Origin: Nitrososphaerales archaeon
Lineage (GTDB): Archaea; Thermoproteota; Nitrososphaeria; Nitrososphaerales; Gagatemarchaeaceae
Assembly (NCBI GenBank): GCA_032906765.1
Contig: JAJTZB010000003.1
Coordinates: 160,126-224,125 of the forward strand
Reading direction: 5' to 3'
Length of the DNA stretch: 64,000 bases
The position numbers and the translations under genes are program-made. Positions within the stretch are counted from its first letter, which is position 1; each line of letters opens with the position of its first letter. Below are positions 17,776-26,028 of the stretch, piece by piece. The notes beneath the pieces are model-generated. The model was given only the letters and a program-made list of their open reading frames with translations. It ran no database searches and had not been told where the DNA came from.

Positions 17776-20700
17776 TTGAGGTTTGACGAACTCCAACTAC
17801 CACCTGAGCTCCTCTCTTTCATAGCGCGTAAGGGCTTCGCCGAACTCTACCCTCCGCAGGAGGAGGCCGTGAAAGCCGGCCTGCTCGCGGGGAAGAACCT
17901 GGTCGTATCGAGTCCGACAGCCTGCTATGACGGGAAGACAGAAGTGCTCACTAGAACGGGATGGAAGTCATTCAAGGACGTGGACTCGAATGAAGAAGTC
18001 CTGTCCATGAATCCGAAGACATTCGGAATGGAGTATGTCAAGGCGATTGGCAAAGTCGGATACCCGTACACAGGAGTAATGGTGCATGTTGAGGGGAAAG
18101 AGATCGACTTCAGAGTTACTGCGAATCACAACATGTTCGTATGCCGCGAAGATGAGAGGAAAGCCAGAAACCCGTTATCGTCTCGACCCAATGGGCGACA
18201 ACCGGCAAGGTTCGAGTTCCGCCCAGCTTGGGAAATCCACAGAAACTGGAAATTCAAGACCGATGGCATTTGGGAGGGGAGAGCGAGTAGATACTTCGAA
18301 CTTCCTCCAATGGAGGTTCGTGGGAGATATCCTCGGTCACAAAGGCCCCTCCCAACACTCAGGATTCCAATGAAGCAATTTCTGAATTTCCTCGGTTGGT
18401 ACTTGGCGGAAGGCAGCACAAAGCATGGTCATGGTGATTACGAAGTGACACTGTGCCAGAGAAAGGACCCCCGCCGCGCAAGGGAAGCACTTGCGAAACT
18501 TGGCATCGCTAGGGTTTACACAACTGGGTCGGAGCGTCATCGGCATTTCAGCATCAGCAGTCCTCAACTAGCGCGATACCTTTCTCAATTTGGCAGGACT
18601 TTCGAGAAGTTTGTTCCCGACTTTGTGAAGGAACTCACTTCAGATGAGATAAGAGTGTTTCTTGATTCATACCATCGCGGAGACGGGCATGTAGGGAGGG
18701 ACGGGTCGAGTCCGGTATTCAACACCACCTCTAGGCGCTTGGCTGACGATGTCCAAGAATTGTTGCTGAAGGTGGGGATAAGCAGTTCGGTGAGGTTCGG
18801 AGGCCTATCGCCATCTCACAGAATGCCAGACGGGCACACCATCAAGTCAAAGCATCCAGACTTTGAGATCGCAGGTAGGCGATATTCGGAGCACGGAATC
18901 GACTACAGGAAACCGAGCAAACCATCCTTTGAGAACACCAAGAACGAGACGGTCTACTGCCTGACCCTCCCGAAATATCATCTCCTGTATGTGAGAAGGA
19001 ATGGAAAGGCATTATGGTGTGGTAATTCAGGCAAGACCCTCACAGCAATCTTGGCCGCCTTCGTGAAGGTGAAGGTCGAGGGCAGGAAGGTCGTCTACCT
19101 CGCGCCACTGAGGGCGCTGGCGTCAGAGAAGTACGCGGAGTTCTCCGAGCTTTCCGAGTTCGGGATAAGGACTGCGATCTCTACGGGTGACTACGACTTG
19201 AGCGGTGAGTCACTGGGTCGGGCCGACATCATAGTGCTGACCAACGAGCGCTTCGACTCGATAATGAGGCACAGGGTGAGCTGGCTGCACTCCGTGGGGC
19301 TCTTCATCGCGGATGAGGTCCACCTAGCCGGGAATGACTCGCGCGGCCCGACGCTCGAGATGATTCTCACGAAGGTCATGCACCTCGGGCTCGACGCTCA
19401 GCTTCTTTCGCTCTCCGCGACCATAAGCAACGCGAAGTTGATCGGGGAGTGGCTGAACTCGAGGCCCATCGAGCTCGACTGGAGACCAGTGCCGCTCAGA
19501 CAGGGCGTCTTCGACTACGGCAAGGTCGTGTTCACCGACGGGGAGGAGAGGCCGGTGACACGGTCCACCTACGGGACGGCCATCGACGTGGCCATGGACA
19601 CGGTGAAGGGAGGTGGGCAGTCCCTAGTCTTCGCGGGGACGAGGAGGAGGGCCGTCAGCCTGGCAACGAAGGCGGCGGAGGTCACACAGAGGTTCTTGGA
19701 CGATGACGAGAAGCGTGCACTGTCGGAGGCGTCCAGAAGGATACTGACATCGGGCGAGGAGACGAGCCTCAGCAGGCTTCTTGCTGAGATCGTAGCCAAG
19801 GGGGCCGCCTTCCATCACGCTGGACTCGAGGCGGAGCACAGGCGCATAGTCGAGGACTATTACAGGGCGAGATCGCTCAAGGTGATAGCCGCGACTCCGA
19901 CACTCGCGCTCGGTGTGAATCTGCCAGCGAGGCGTGTCGTCATAGCCGACGTCAGTAGGTACGATGTCGAGCGCGGCGGCAACTCGGACATATCAGTGCT
20001 GGAATACAGGCAGATGGCTGGCAGGGCGGGGAGACCTCAGTATGACGACCACGGCGAGACGGTCCTAGTGCCGCCCCCGTCTCAGCCTGCGAGGCAGGTG
20101 CTGGAGCACTACGCGTCGGCGCTGCCCGAGCCAATCGAGTCGAGGCTGTCGGACGAGTCGGCGATGAGGATACACACCTTGGCGACTGTCGCGACTTCAG
20201 CCGGTCTCTCCAAGAAGGAGATTCAGGGACTTTTCGGGAGGACCCTTCTGGCATTCCAAATAGGTGAAGAGCGGGTCGGCAGGCTGATCGAGTCTGCTCT
20301 CGGTTATCTCCTGAGCGAGAGGCTGGTCGAATCGAGAGGGAACATCTTCCTAGCCACGGACTTCGGCAGGAAGGTCTCCATACTATACATCGACCCTGTC
20401 ACAGGTGTTCAGTTCCGCGAGACGCTGAGGAAGACACAGCCTGGCAGCGACCACACAGCTGGGTTCCTCTACACGCTCGCAAACTGCCCAGACTTCGAGC
20501 CGAAGTTCCCCCTGAGGAGCAAGGACTACGACGCTGCCCTGGCGTTCATGGAGGAGCACGCGGCCGAGCTGGCTGCGAGGCCGAGCCGCACCTCGTTCGC
20601 CGAGTTCGACGAGGTTCTTCAGGGAAGCAGGACCGTAATGGCGCTCTATGGGTGGATCGAGGAGTGGAGAGAGGAGCAGCTGCTGACGAGGTTGGGAGTG

Positions 20701-21024
20701 GAGCCTGGCGACATGCATAGGGCCGTGGACAACGCGGACTGGCTCCTCCACAGCATGGCAGAGCTGGCGAAGCTGTTCAAGAGAGACGAGTCTGGCAGGG
20801 AGGTGGAGCGGCTGCGGAGGAGGGTGGAGAGCGGAGTGGCAGCGGAGCTTATCGAGCTGACCGCCCTGCAGGGCGTTGGCAGGGTCAGGGCGAGGTCTTT
20901 GTACTCTGCAGGGTTCAGGACGTTGGAGGACCTCAAGGAGGCGCCGGCTGACAGGCTGGCCCTGGTTGAGAAGGTGGGCACGGCAGTCGCGCGCAGGATC
21001 AAGGAGCAAGTGTCCAGGCTTTGA
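17776..21024 (+). CDS. hel308: Hel308 DNA helicase precursor containing an intein
   Basis: Superfamily 2 helicase acting at stalled forks. The 1082-residue precursor carries a 368-residue intein at residue 50, splitting the P-loop after SPTA and before SGKT; the spliced product is about 714 aa, normal for Hel308. Helicase motifs after the intein: LAPLRALASEKY, IADEVHLAG, LSATISN, TPTLALGVNLPARRV, QMAGRAGRPQYD, and a C-terminal helix-hairpin-helix (LQGVGRVRARSLYSAGF). TTG start, 18 nt after mcm. Activity requires splicing because the ATP-binding loop is interrupted. Confidence 0.95.
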   Translation: MRFDELQLPPELLSFIARKGFAELYPPQEEAVKAGLLAGKNLVVSSPTACYDGKTEVLTRTGWKSFKDVDSNEEVLSMNPKTFGMEYVKAIGKVGYPYTGVMVHVEGKEIDFRVTANHNMFVCREDERKARNPLSSRPNGRQPARFEFRPAWEIHRNWKFKTDGIWEGRASRYFELPPMEVRGRYPRSQRPLPTLRIPMKQFLNFLGWYLAEGSTKHGHGDYEVTLCQRKDPRRAREALAKLGIARVYTTGSERHRHFSISSPQLARYLSQFGRTFEKFVPDFVKELTSDEIRVFLDSYHRGDGHVGRDGSSPVFNTTSRRLADDVQELLLKVGISSSVRFGGLSPSHRMPDGHTIKSKHPDFEIAGRRYSEHGIDYRKPSKPSFENTKNETVYCLTLPKYHLLYVRRNGKALWCGNSGKTLTAILAAFVKVKVEGRKVVYLAPLRALASEKYAEFSELSEFGIRTAISTGDYDLSGESLGRADIIVLTNERFDSIMRHRVSWLHSVGLFIADEVHLAGNDSRGPTLEMILTKVMHLGLDAQLLSLSATISNAKLIGEWLNSRPIELDWRPVPLRQGVFDYGKVVFTDGEERPVTRSTYGTAIDVAMDTVKGGGQSLVFAGTRRRAVSLATKAAEVTQRFLDDDEKRALSEASRRILTSGEETSLSRLLAEIVAKGAAFHHAGLEAEHRRIVEDYYRARSLKVIAATPTLALGVNLPARRVVIADVSRYDVERGGNSDISVLEYRQMAGRAGRPQYDDHGETVLVPPPSQPARQVLEHYASALPEPIESRLSDESAMRIHTLATVATSAGLSKKEIQGLFGRTLLAFQIGEERVGRLIESALGYLLSERLVESRGNIFLATDFGRKVSILYIDPVTGVQFRETLRKTQPGSDHTAGFLYTLANCPDFEPKFPLRSKDYDAALAFMEEHAAELAARPSRTSFAEFDEVLQGSRTVMALYGWIEEWREEQLLTRLGVEPGDMHRAVDNADWLLHSMAELAKLFKRDESGREVERLRRRVESGVAAELIELTALQGVGRVRARSLYSAGFRTLEDLKEAPADRLALVEKVGTAVARRIKEQVSRL
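17923..19026 (+). mobile_element. Hel308 intein with LAGLIDADG-type endonuclease
   Basis: In-frame protein intron of 368 residues, from Cys (CYDGKTEVLT, block A) to Asn (WCGN), followed by extein Ser. Block B is VTANHNMFV. The endonuclease domain has LAGLIDADG-like helices in LNFLGWYLAEGS and RVFLDSYHRGDG. Block F is VYCLTLPKYHLLYV. The residue before the terminal Asn is Gly instead of the usual His. The DNA is visibly richer in A+T than the flanking helicase coding sequence, in keeping with mobile origin. Confidence 0.93.
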
Positions 21025-22181
21025 TCAGGTGCAGCGCGTTCTTCCTGGCGCAGGACGTCCGGATGGCTGAGAAGGCGTTTCACGCAGCGGGGAGGATAGA
21101 CAGGTCAGCAATGGACGTGCGGATGACCGAGTGCGCTGGCCTCCGGTTGGTCACCCTTCGCCTGAAAGACGGGGACGACTTGCCGGCTGTGCATGGCTGG
21201 CTTGGAGAGGAGTCTGGGGGTGAGTACAGCATCGTCGAAGAAGAGGGCGGGGCCGTTGTGGCGCGCCGCGACGCGTTCGGGACCAGGCCTCTCTACGCTG
21301 CCAGGTCGGGAGGGTGGTTCGCGAGCGACCACAGGTTCATCAGAGACGAGCCGTTAGAGGCGCTGCGTCCAGGAGCGAGGGTTGAGGTCGGAGCGAAGAA
21401 GAAATCTTTGGAGACGCGCGGGACAGCGGCGTTCGACGGCACCTTCGAGGCTGCCGCAGGTAGGCTCGCTGGACTAATCGAGACGTCGGTGAAGGAGAGG
21501 GTCAGCGGTCACAAGCTCGTGGCTGTCGCATTCTCAGGCGGCCTAGACAGTTCGATACTCGCAGTCTGCGCCTTGAAGCACGCGAGGATAATGGCATGCT
21601 CGGCCTTTGCCCCAGGTTCTGCAGATAGCAAGGCCGCGAGTGACGCTGCGAATGCGATAGGGCTTGAACTCGTCGATTCGGCGTTGGACAGACCGACTGT
21701 GGCGAGGGAGTTGAACGCGATAGACCTGCCATTCGAACCCTCGCCGATGGACAGAGGCCTCTGGTGCATCTACTCGCTCGTAGCGCGGTCTGCAGCGGAA
21801 GCCGGCGCGGAGTTCATAATGCTCGGGCAACTGGCGGACGAACTCTTCGGCGGGTACGCGAAGTACGAGAGGGCGCTGCGTGACGACGGGGCCGGACTGG
21901 CTGCGGCCATGATGAATTCCGACGTCTCGGAGTGCGGCATGAGGGGTTTCACCCGAGACGAGGCTGCCTGCTCCAGAAGTCTCGAGCCTCGCTTTCCGTT
22001 CGCAGACAGACGCGTGGCAGAGTTCGGTATGTCGCTCCCTGTGGGGTTCAAGATCAGGGGAGGTGTGCGCAAGGCAGTGCTCCGAGAGGCGGCCACCATG
22101 CTGGGCGTGCCTGAGGAAATCATCGACAGGCCGAAGAAGGCGGCGCAGTACAGCACGGGAGTCATGAAACTACTGCCCTGA
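21021..22181 (+). CDS. Asparagine-synthetase-like protein without glutaminase cysteine
   Basis: 386 aa. The C-terminal two-thirds is an AsnB-type ATP pyrophosphatase domain with PP loop AFSGGLDSSI and LGQLADELFGGY. The N-terminal third keeps scraps of a class II glutamine amidotransferase domain (RRDAFGTRPLYAA, WFASDH) but has no catalytic Cys2. It may therefore use ammonia or a different acceptor. The TTG at 21021 overlaps the hel308 stop; a later start is possible because the first 30 residues are unconserved-looking. Specific substrate unknown. Confidence 0.78.
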   Translation: MIRCSAFFLAQDVRMAEKAFHAAGRIDRSAMDVRMTECAGLRLVTLRLKDGDDLPAVHGWLGEESGGEYSIVEEEGGAVVARRDAFGTRPLYAARSGGWFASDHRFIRDEPLEALRPGARVEVGAKKKSLETRGTAAFDGTFEAAAGRLAGLIETSVKERVSGHKLVAVAFSGGLDSSILAVCALKHARIMACSAFAPGSADSKAASDAANAIGLELVDSALDRPTVARELNAIDLPFEPSPMDRGLWCIYSLVARSAAEAGAEFIMLGQLADELFGGYAKYERALRDDGAGLAAAMMNSDVSECGMRGFTRDEAACSRSLEPRFPFADRRVAEFGMSLPVGFKIRGGVRKAVLREAATMLGVPEEIIDRPKKAAQYSTGVMKLLP

Positions 22182-22217
22182 CTATGCTTTTCTAGTGCCA
22201 ATCAGACACGGCCAGTC

Positions 22218-22481
22218 ATGATTCCATCACCCCAGCCGAAGGGAAAACTCGTGGGTTTCAAGCCACTCCAGGAGAGGTTCAGCTACTACGCCTTGGACGA
22301 CGGGACAGTGCTTGGAGTGAAGCCTGCTGTGGTCAAGGTGTACAGGCTGCAGAACCCGGATGGCAGCCTCGTCTCCACCCCTGATGGAGCGCCTGCGTAT
22401 TTCTACCAGACGCAGAACATCACGCAAGTCCTGAGCCCAGACGAGTACAAGTCGATGAAGAGCGACGACATAGGAACATGA
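22218..22481 (+). CDS. Small conserved-looking protein of unknown function
   Basis: 87 aa, soluble, with segments KPLQERFSYYALDDGTVLGVKPAVVKVYRL and YFYQTQNITQVLSPDEY resembling a small beta barrel followed by a helix. I do not recognise the family. Its stop overlaps the ATG of the downstream methyltransferase (ATGA at 22478-22481), so the two are translationally coupled. Confidence 0.7.
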   Translation: MIPSPQPKGKLVGFKPLQERFSYYALDDGTVLGVKPAVVKVYRLQNPDGSLVSTPDGAPAYFYQTQNITQVLSPDEYKSMKSDDIGT

Positions 22482-23017
22482 GCCGGGGGGCATACCTGGC
22501 CTCTGAGGACTCAGCGCTTTTGCGTCGCGTCCTTCGGCTCTATTCCGGGGGCGCCTGCCTAGAAGTCGGCGCGGGAAACGGAGGCAGCCTGCTGGAGTTA
22601 TCGAGGAGTTTCAGGGTGGTCGTGGGCACCGACGTTGTGCGACCAGATGCTTCGGATTGGAGAGAGGCAGGATCGAGCTACATCATGGCCGACGCAGCGG
22701 CATGCTTCAGGAGCGGATCGTTCGACCTCGTTGCGTTCAACCCTCCGTACGTCCCATCTGAGGGGATTGCAGACAGAGCAGTGGACGGGGGAAGGGAAGG
22801 GGTTGAGGTCGCGCTCCACTTCCTACGCGAGGCGATGGGGGCTGTGAAGGAAGACGGCAAGATACTGATGCTGGTATCCAGCGACAACCCCCTTCGCGTG
22901 CTGGAACAGGAATGCGATGCGAGGGGTTGCACGATGCGGAGGGTCGCGGACGCGCGTCTCTTCTACGAGACGCTCAGCGTTTACGAGGTCTCGCGGCGCG
23001 GAAAAAGTCAGAGCTAG
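22478..23017 (+). CDS. HemK/Mtq2-type N5-glutamine methyltransferase
   Basis: SAM-dependent methyltransferase (179 aa) with LEVGAGNGGSLLEL for SAM binding, VVGTDV, and the catalytic NPPY motif (AFNPPYVPS). This small size and motif set fits archaeal/eukaryotic Mtq2, which methylates the GGQ glutamine of release factor aRF1/eRF1; that substrate is inferred from the family. It overlaps the convergent Bat-type gene by 4 nt. Confidence 0.87.
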   Translation: MSRGAYLASEDSALLRRVLRLYSGGACLEVGAGNGGSLLELSRSFRVVVGTDVVRPDASDWREAGSSYIMADAAACFRSGSFDLVAFNPPYVPSEGIADRAVDGGREGVEVALHFLREAMGAVKEDGKILMLVSSDNPLRVLEQECDARGCTMRRVADARLFYETLSVYEVSRRGKSQS

Positions 23018-23691
23018 CCGAACGGGCTCGCAAAGGGAGCGTGGTGAGGGCCCCAGCCGTTCCCGTTCTGCACCTGACTCTCCAGGACCTTCCTCTCTGC
23101 GTTCCTGAGAATCTCGCTGAGGGTCGACGGCTTGACCCCGACCGCCTTGGAGAGGGCGGTGAGACTCACCTTCCTGGGGAAGTCGAAGTAGCCCATGGAT
23201 ACAGCGATGGATAATATCGCCTTCTGCCTGTCTGTGAGCTCCTCCTGCTGGCTCACCTCGGAAATCTCCTTCACGATGGCCTTTCCGCCCGACTTCTCGA
23301 GTCTGCGGATTACCTCCCTAAGGTCCTCCGACCTCCTCACGAGTATCTTCCAAGTGGACGGGCTGGAGCGCGAGCTGAAGGGGCACTGCAGGCAGATAAT
23401 CGAGGTGCCGACCGAGGCACTGCAGGGGAGTGGTCTGTCAACAACGACAAGCGCGAGCATCTTTGACGGGGCGACCTCGCTCTCGTAGACGTGCCTGACC
23501 CCGGCGAGCTTCTTCAGCTCGACCAGGAATTCATCTTGTTGCTTCTTCTCTCCTGTCATCTCGAAGAGCAGCGTCATGCCATTTCCGTTGAAGGTCCTGC
23601 AGAACTCGAGTTCCAGCTTGACTCCAGTCTTTAGGGCTATATCCTGGAACTTGTTCTCTTCTGGAACCTCCAGCAGTACTTGGCGAAGCAT
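23014..23691 (-). CDS. Bat-type (bacterio-opsin activator) HTH regulator
   Basis: 225 aa. The C-terminal HTH_10 domain is clear: LTDRQKAILSIAVSMGYFDFPRKVSLTALSKAVGVKPSTLSEILRNAERK. The N-terminal part is an ACT/ferredoxin-fold-like sensor containing a cysteine pair in ICLQCPFSS that could bind metal or sense redox. ATG 23691 is about 30 nt from CTTATAATCGC (23717-23727), implying a leaderless message. Targets unknown. Confidence 0.85.
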   Translation of the reverse strand: MLRQVLLEVPEENKFQDIALKTGVKLELEFCRTFNGNGMTLLFEMTGEKKQQDEFLVELKKLAGVRHVYESEVAPSKMLALVVVDRPLPCSASVGTSIICLQCPFSSRSSPSTWKILVRRSEDLREVIRRLEKSGGKAIVKEISEVSQQEELTDRQKAILSIAVSMGYFDFPRKVSLTALSKAVGVKPSTLSEILRNAERKVLESQVQNGNGWGPHHAPFASPFG

Positions 23692-23926
23692 CCTAACTGG
23701 TTCGGCAAAACGGCGCGATTATAAGCTGGAGACATGATTTCCAACGGTGAGAATCACCCATTCCTAAGGCTAAGATGATGGAGCGGCTTTCCTAACAGAG
23801 TAGGGAGTCTTGTAAAAGAGAGACCAGCAACAAGACGAAACTCGCCGGAGGTGACTAATGCCAACGCCTCGAACCCCGCGCCACCATCCTTTGCATGATA
23901 GGTGAAATCCAAGAATGATAATGCTG
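23692..23926. other. Intergenic stretch upstream of the integrated element
   Basis: Apart from the TATA element of the Bat-type gene at 23717-23727 I see no gene, tRNA or repeat here. It ends at the tRNA-like attachment repeat at 23927. Confidence 0.5.
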
Positions 23927-23946
23927 GCGGGCCCGGAGGGATGCGA
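23927..23946. repeat. Distal attachment-site copy of the tRNA-Arg 3' end
   Basis: GCGGGCCCGGAGGGATGCGA matches 27369-27388 (GCGGGCCCGGTGGGATTCGA) at 18 of 20 positions and in the same orientation. It covers the tRNA acceptor strand and T-arm and so looks like the second att site left after integration; the two mismatches suggest the event is not recent. Confidence 0.7.
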
Positions 23947-24077
23947 TTAGTTATTTAAGCGAATCTCATGGCACGATTTGGTTTCGTTTGTTCAGTTGAC
24001 CGCCGCTCGGTCGGCTGACTTCTCGCAGCGAAAAGCATCTAATGGCGTATGTGAACGAAGGGAGCGAAACTACCTGG

Positions 24078-24797
24078 CTAGGCGGTTATACTGTCTACCA
24101 CTACAGCATAGGAGCCATAATAGAAATTGGCCGTTCCGTTGTCTCCTGACGAGCCCCCCGCACCTGGAGAGGGCACCGAGGAATAGGCATCGGGACCTCC
24201 ATACGCAACAGTGTACCACGAACCCGAAGGAAAGCTTATTGTCACCGAGGGTTCGTAAACCGCATTCACAGACACCGACCCGCCTGTCTCGCTATAGACA
24301 TCAATGTGGTAGTACCTAGTGAATGACGTCTGCGTACAACCAAAGCAAGGTGAATATGATACATACCAAACGCTTTCAAGTTGGGCACCAGAGCCAGCTG
24401 TGGATGTCAGCAGACCGTAAGCGGCATCAGCCTGCGAGAAGGTAACATACAAGTTCCCGAAATAGTAAGTGGCATACGGTCCATTTGGATTGAAATCAAT
24501 TTCGGCCGTAGCGCTAGGAGCAGCTGGGCAACTTCCATCATTGCAGTAACTGACCGCAGAAGAGGAATAGATCAAAGCCCACCCATAGTTCAGGTTTGGA
24601 TATGCGCATCGGTAGGTACTTGCGGCGCCAAATGACCAAGAAACACACGTCAGACTCGATGGGTTTGAAGCGTAATTCTGGTACGGAGGCTGAATTGTAT
24701 TACTGGACGCGAAGACTGTACCAATTTGCGGCGCTATCAAGAACAGTGAGGCAACGTATGCCCATATGATCAGACCGTAGCGGGTCTCCATGTTCAA
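24078..24797 (-). CDS. Secreted protein of the integrated element
   Basis: 239 aa from TTG 24797 (in-frame ATG at 24791). A signal peptide (YGLIIWAYVASLFLIAPQIGTVFASS) precedes an exported domain rich in Tyr, Ser, Gly and Asn, with Cys pairs (SLTCVSW, YRCAY, YCNDGSC, PCFGC) able to form disulfides. The pattern resembles virus or surface structural proteins, but I recognise no family. TTG overlaps the stop of the upstream partner (24794-24797), so the two are coupled. Its composition differs from chromosomal neighbours. Confidence 0.72.
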   Translation of the reverse strand: MNMETRYGLIIWAYVASLFLIAPQIGTVFASSNTIQPPYQNYASNPSSLTCVSWSFGAASTYRCAYPNLNYGWALIYSSSAVSYCNDGSCPAAPSATAEIDFNPNGPYATYYFGNLYVTFSQADAAYGLLTSTAGSGAQLESVWYVSYSPCFGCTQTSFTRYYHIDVYSETGGSVSVNAVYEPSVTISFPSGSWYTVAYGGPDAYSSVPSPGAGGSSGDNGTANFYYGSYAVVVDSITA

Positions 24798-25414
24798 GCC
24801 ACCACCTGGATAACAAAGGGAAAAGTGGTAACCGCATATCCAGGGCCGACAGTGTCTGGCTGCAACACTTGTAGCCAGAGGGACTCGTTTCCTGCTTCGG
24901 TTGCCGAAACAAACACTACTACGGGGAAGGTTACGTGATTAGGACCTTCGGTTGTCTCTGGGAACGTGGTGCCTTGGGGATAAGCTACGGTGACACCTGA
25001 TGGAAGCGAAGTAGACTTTTCAGTGAGTGGAGGCGCAAGGACGTCCTGATTGGGACTAGTCACAACAATCGTGAGCGCCCCTGAAGCTTGCGAATTGACA
25101 CTGAAGAATAACATCGTAGAGTGTCCAGCGACTACGATGGTTGACGAATTAACTAATTGGACTTGCGCGGCATATCCATGTTCGGCTATCGTCGTCGTAA
25201 ATTGGTGAGATTGGATGCCAGTTCCGTGGCCGACGAAGGCGACGGCCCCTACGACCATCAACGTAAGAATGAGTACTGACACGAAGACAAAGGCGGCATA
25301 ATTGCTGCGCTGAACGCCGGCACCAGCACGACGGATTCCGTTAGGGATGTGTGGGCCTGCAAGCCCGTATCCATAGAGCCGCCCTTGCCCGCGATTCTCC
25401 AACCGAACCTTCAC
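24794..25414 (-). CDS. Membrane-anchored exported protein of the integrated element
   Basis: 206 aa. A 38-residue basic, Gly-rich cytoplasmic N-terminus is followed by one transmembrane helix (YAAFVFVSVLILTLMVVGAVAFV) and an extracellular beta-rich domain of about 145 residues. Architecture recalls type IV pilin-like or S-layer-associated subunits, without a clear class III cleavage motif. GTG start about 30 nt downstream of the TATA at 25439-25449. Function unknown; cotranscription with the secreted protein suggests a shared surface structure. Confidence 0.7.
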   Translation of the reverse strand: MKVRLENRGQGRLYGYGLAGPHIPNGIRRAGAGVQRSNYAAFVFVSVLILTLMVVGAVAFVGHGTGIQSHQFTTTIAEHGYAAQVQLVNSSTIVVAGHSTMLFFSVNSQASGALTIVVTSPNQDVLAPPLTEKSTSLPSGVTVAYPQGTTFPETTEGPNHVTFPVVVFVSATEAGNESLWLQVLQPDTVGPGYAVTTFPFVIQVVA

Positions 25415-25438
25415 GCGTTCTTATCGTGGCAAAGCAGT

Positions 25439-25449
25439 TATTTATGCCT
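25439..25449 (-). promoter_or_regulatory. TATA element for the two exported-protein genes
   Basis: On the minus strand GGCATAAATAACT lies about 30 nt upstream of the GTG at 25414, giving a leaderless message. It is the only strong TATA-like sequence in this gap. Confidence 0.6.
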
Positions 25450-25583
25450 TTCACATAGGACTTCGACGTGAATATCATGTGAATCCTAGCGTAATCTTGT
25501 TAAGAGGCCAGTATTGGCGGTCAAGTGCGCGGCACATAAACAATTACGCCCTCTGACAGCCGTCTCGATAATCGTCCTCACTC

Positions 25584-25757
25584 TCATTCGCTCGATGGAG
25601 TTCGCCCTCCGTCCCCTCTTCCGCCCCGACTAATACATTCCTCCCAGGCCTGCCGGGGTGGAACAGGCATCTTCGCTACTTGGAAAATAGGAGGGTCTGT
25701 TCCTCCCTTCAATGGTACCCATACCAGAATCTCCTCTATCTTCCAATCAGAGTTCAT
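25584..25757 (-). CDS. Possible 57-residue protein of the integrated element
   Basis: ATG at 25757, preceded by GGGGGAG, opens a frame starting MNSDWKIEEILVWVPLKGG and containing IFQVAKMPVPPRQAWEECI, ending at 25584. Composition is protein-like in the first 40 residues and low-complexity after. No family recognised; could be spurious. Confidence 0.35.
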   Translation of the reverse strand: MNSDWKIEEILVWVPLKGGTDPPIFQVAKMPVPPRQAWEECISRGGRGDGGRTPSSE

Positions 25758-25794
25758 TCCACTCCCCCTTCTTGGCGAGCACATACCAGCTGAC

Positions 25795-25985
25795 GCCCCC
25801 CGAGTGAGCAGAGCGAGTGAGGGCCCCGCAGGGGTGAAGGCGAAGAACGAGCGGAGGAGCAAAGAGGGGGGAGGGAGCCCCGACCGTGGGGAGGGGCGGA
25901 AGGCCGTGAGGAGCGAAGGAGCGAAGCGACCAAGCGACGGACACGGCGAGCGAAGTGAGGGGGTGAATTTGCGATGAGCGAAGTC
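25795..25985. repeat. Purine-rich, iteron-like non-coding region
   Basis: Roughly 190 bp in which GAGCGAAG/AGCGAGTGAG-type words recur many times (for example GAGCGAAGGAGCGAAGCGA and GCGAGCGAAGTGAGG), with strong purine bias on the plus strand and two short inverted repeats around GGGCCCC and CCCCGACCGTGGGG. It lies between the exported-protein operon and the integrase. Such a region in an integrated element could be an origin or a recombinase/partition binding array; that role is inference. Confidence 0.5.
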
Positions 25986-26028
25986 CGAGCCTGAAGGGCG
26001 CCGGCTGGTATGGGCGAGCCTTCCTCGC

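Noticed and set aside
23978..24319. 113-codon plus-strand frame at the left of the integrated element
   Set aside because: Composition is His/Arg/Ser shadow of the minus-strand secreted protein; no start signal or hydrophobic pattern.
25747..25944. 65-codon minus-strand frame across the repeat array
   Set aside because: Encodes low-complexity Pro/Ser/Leu sequence derived from the purine repeats; not protein-like.
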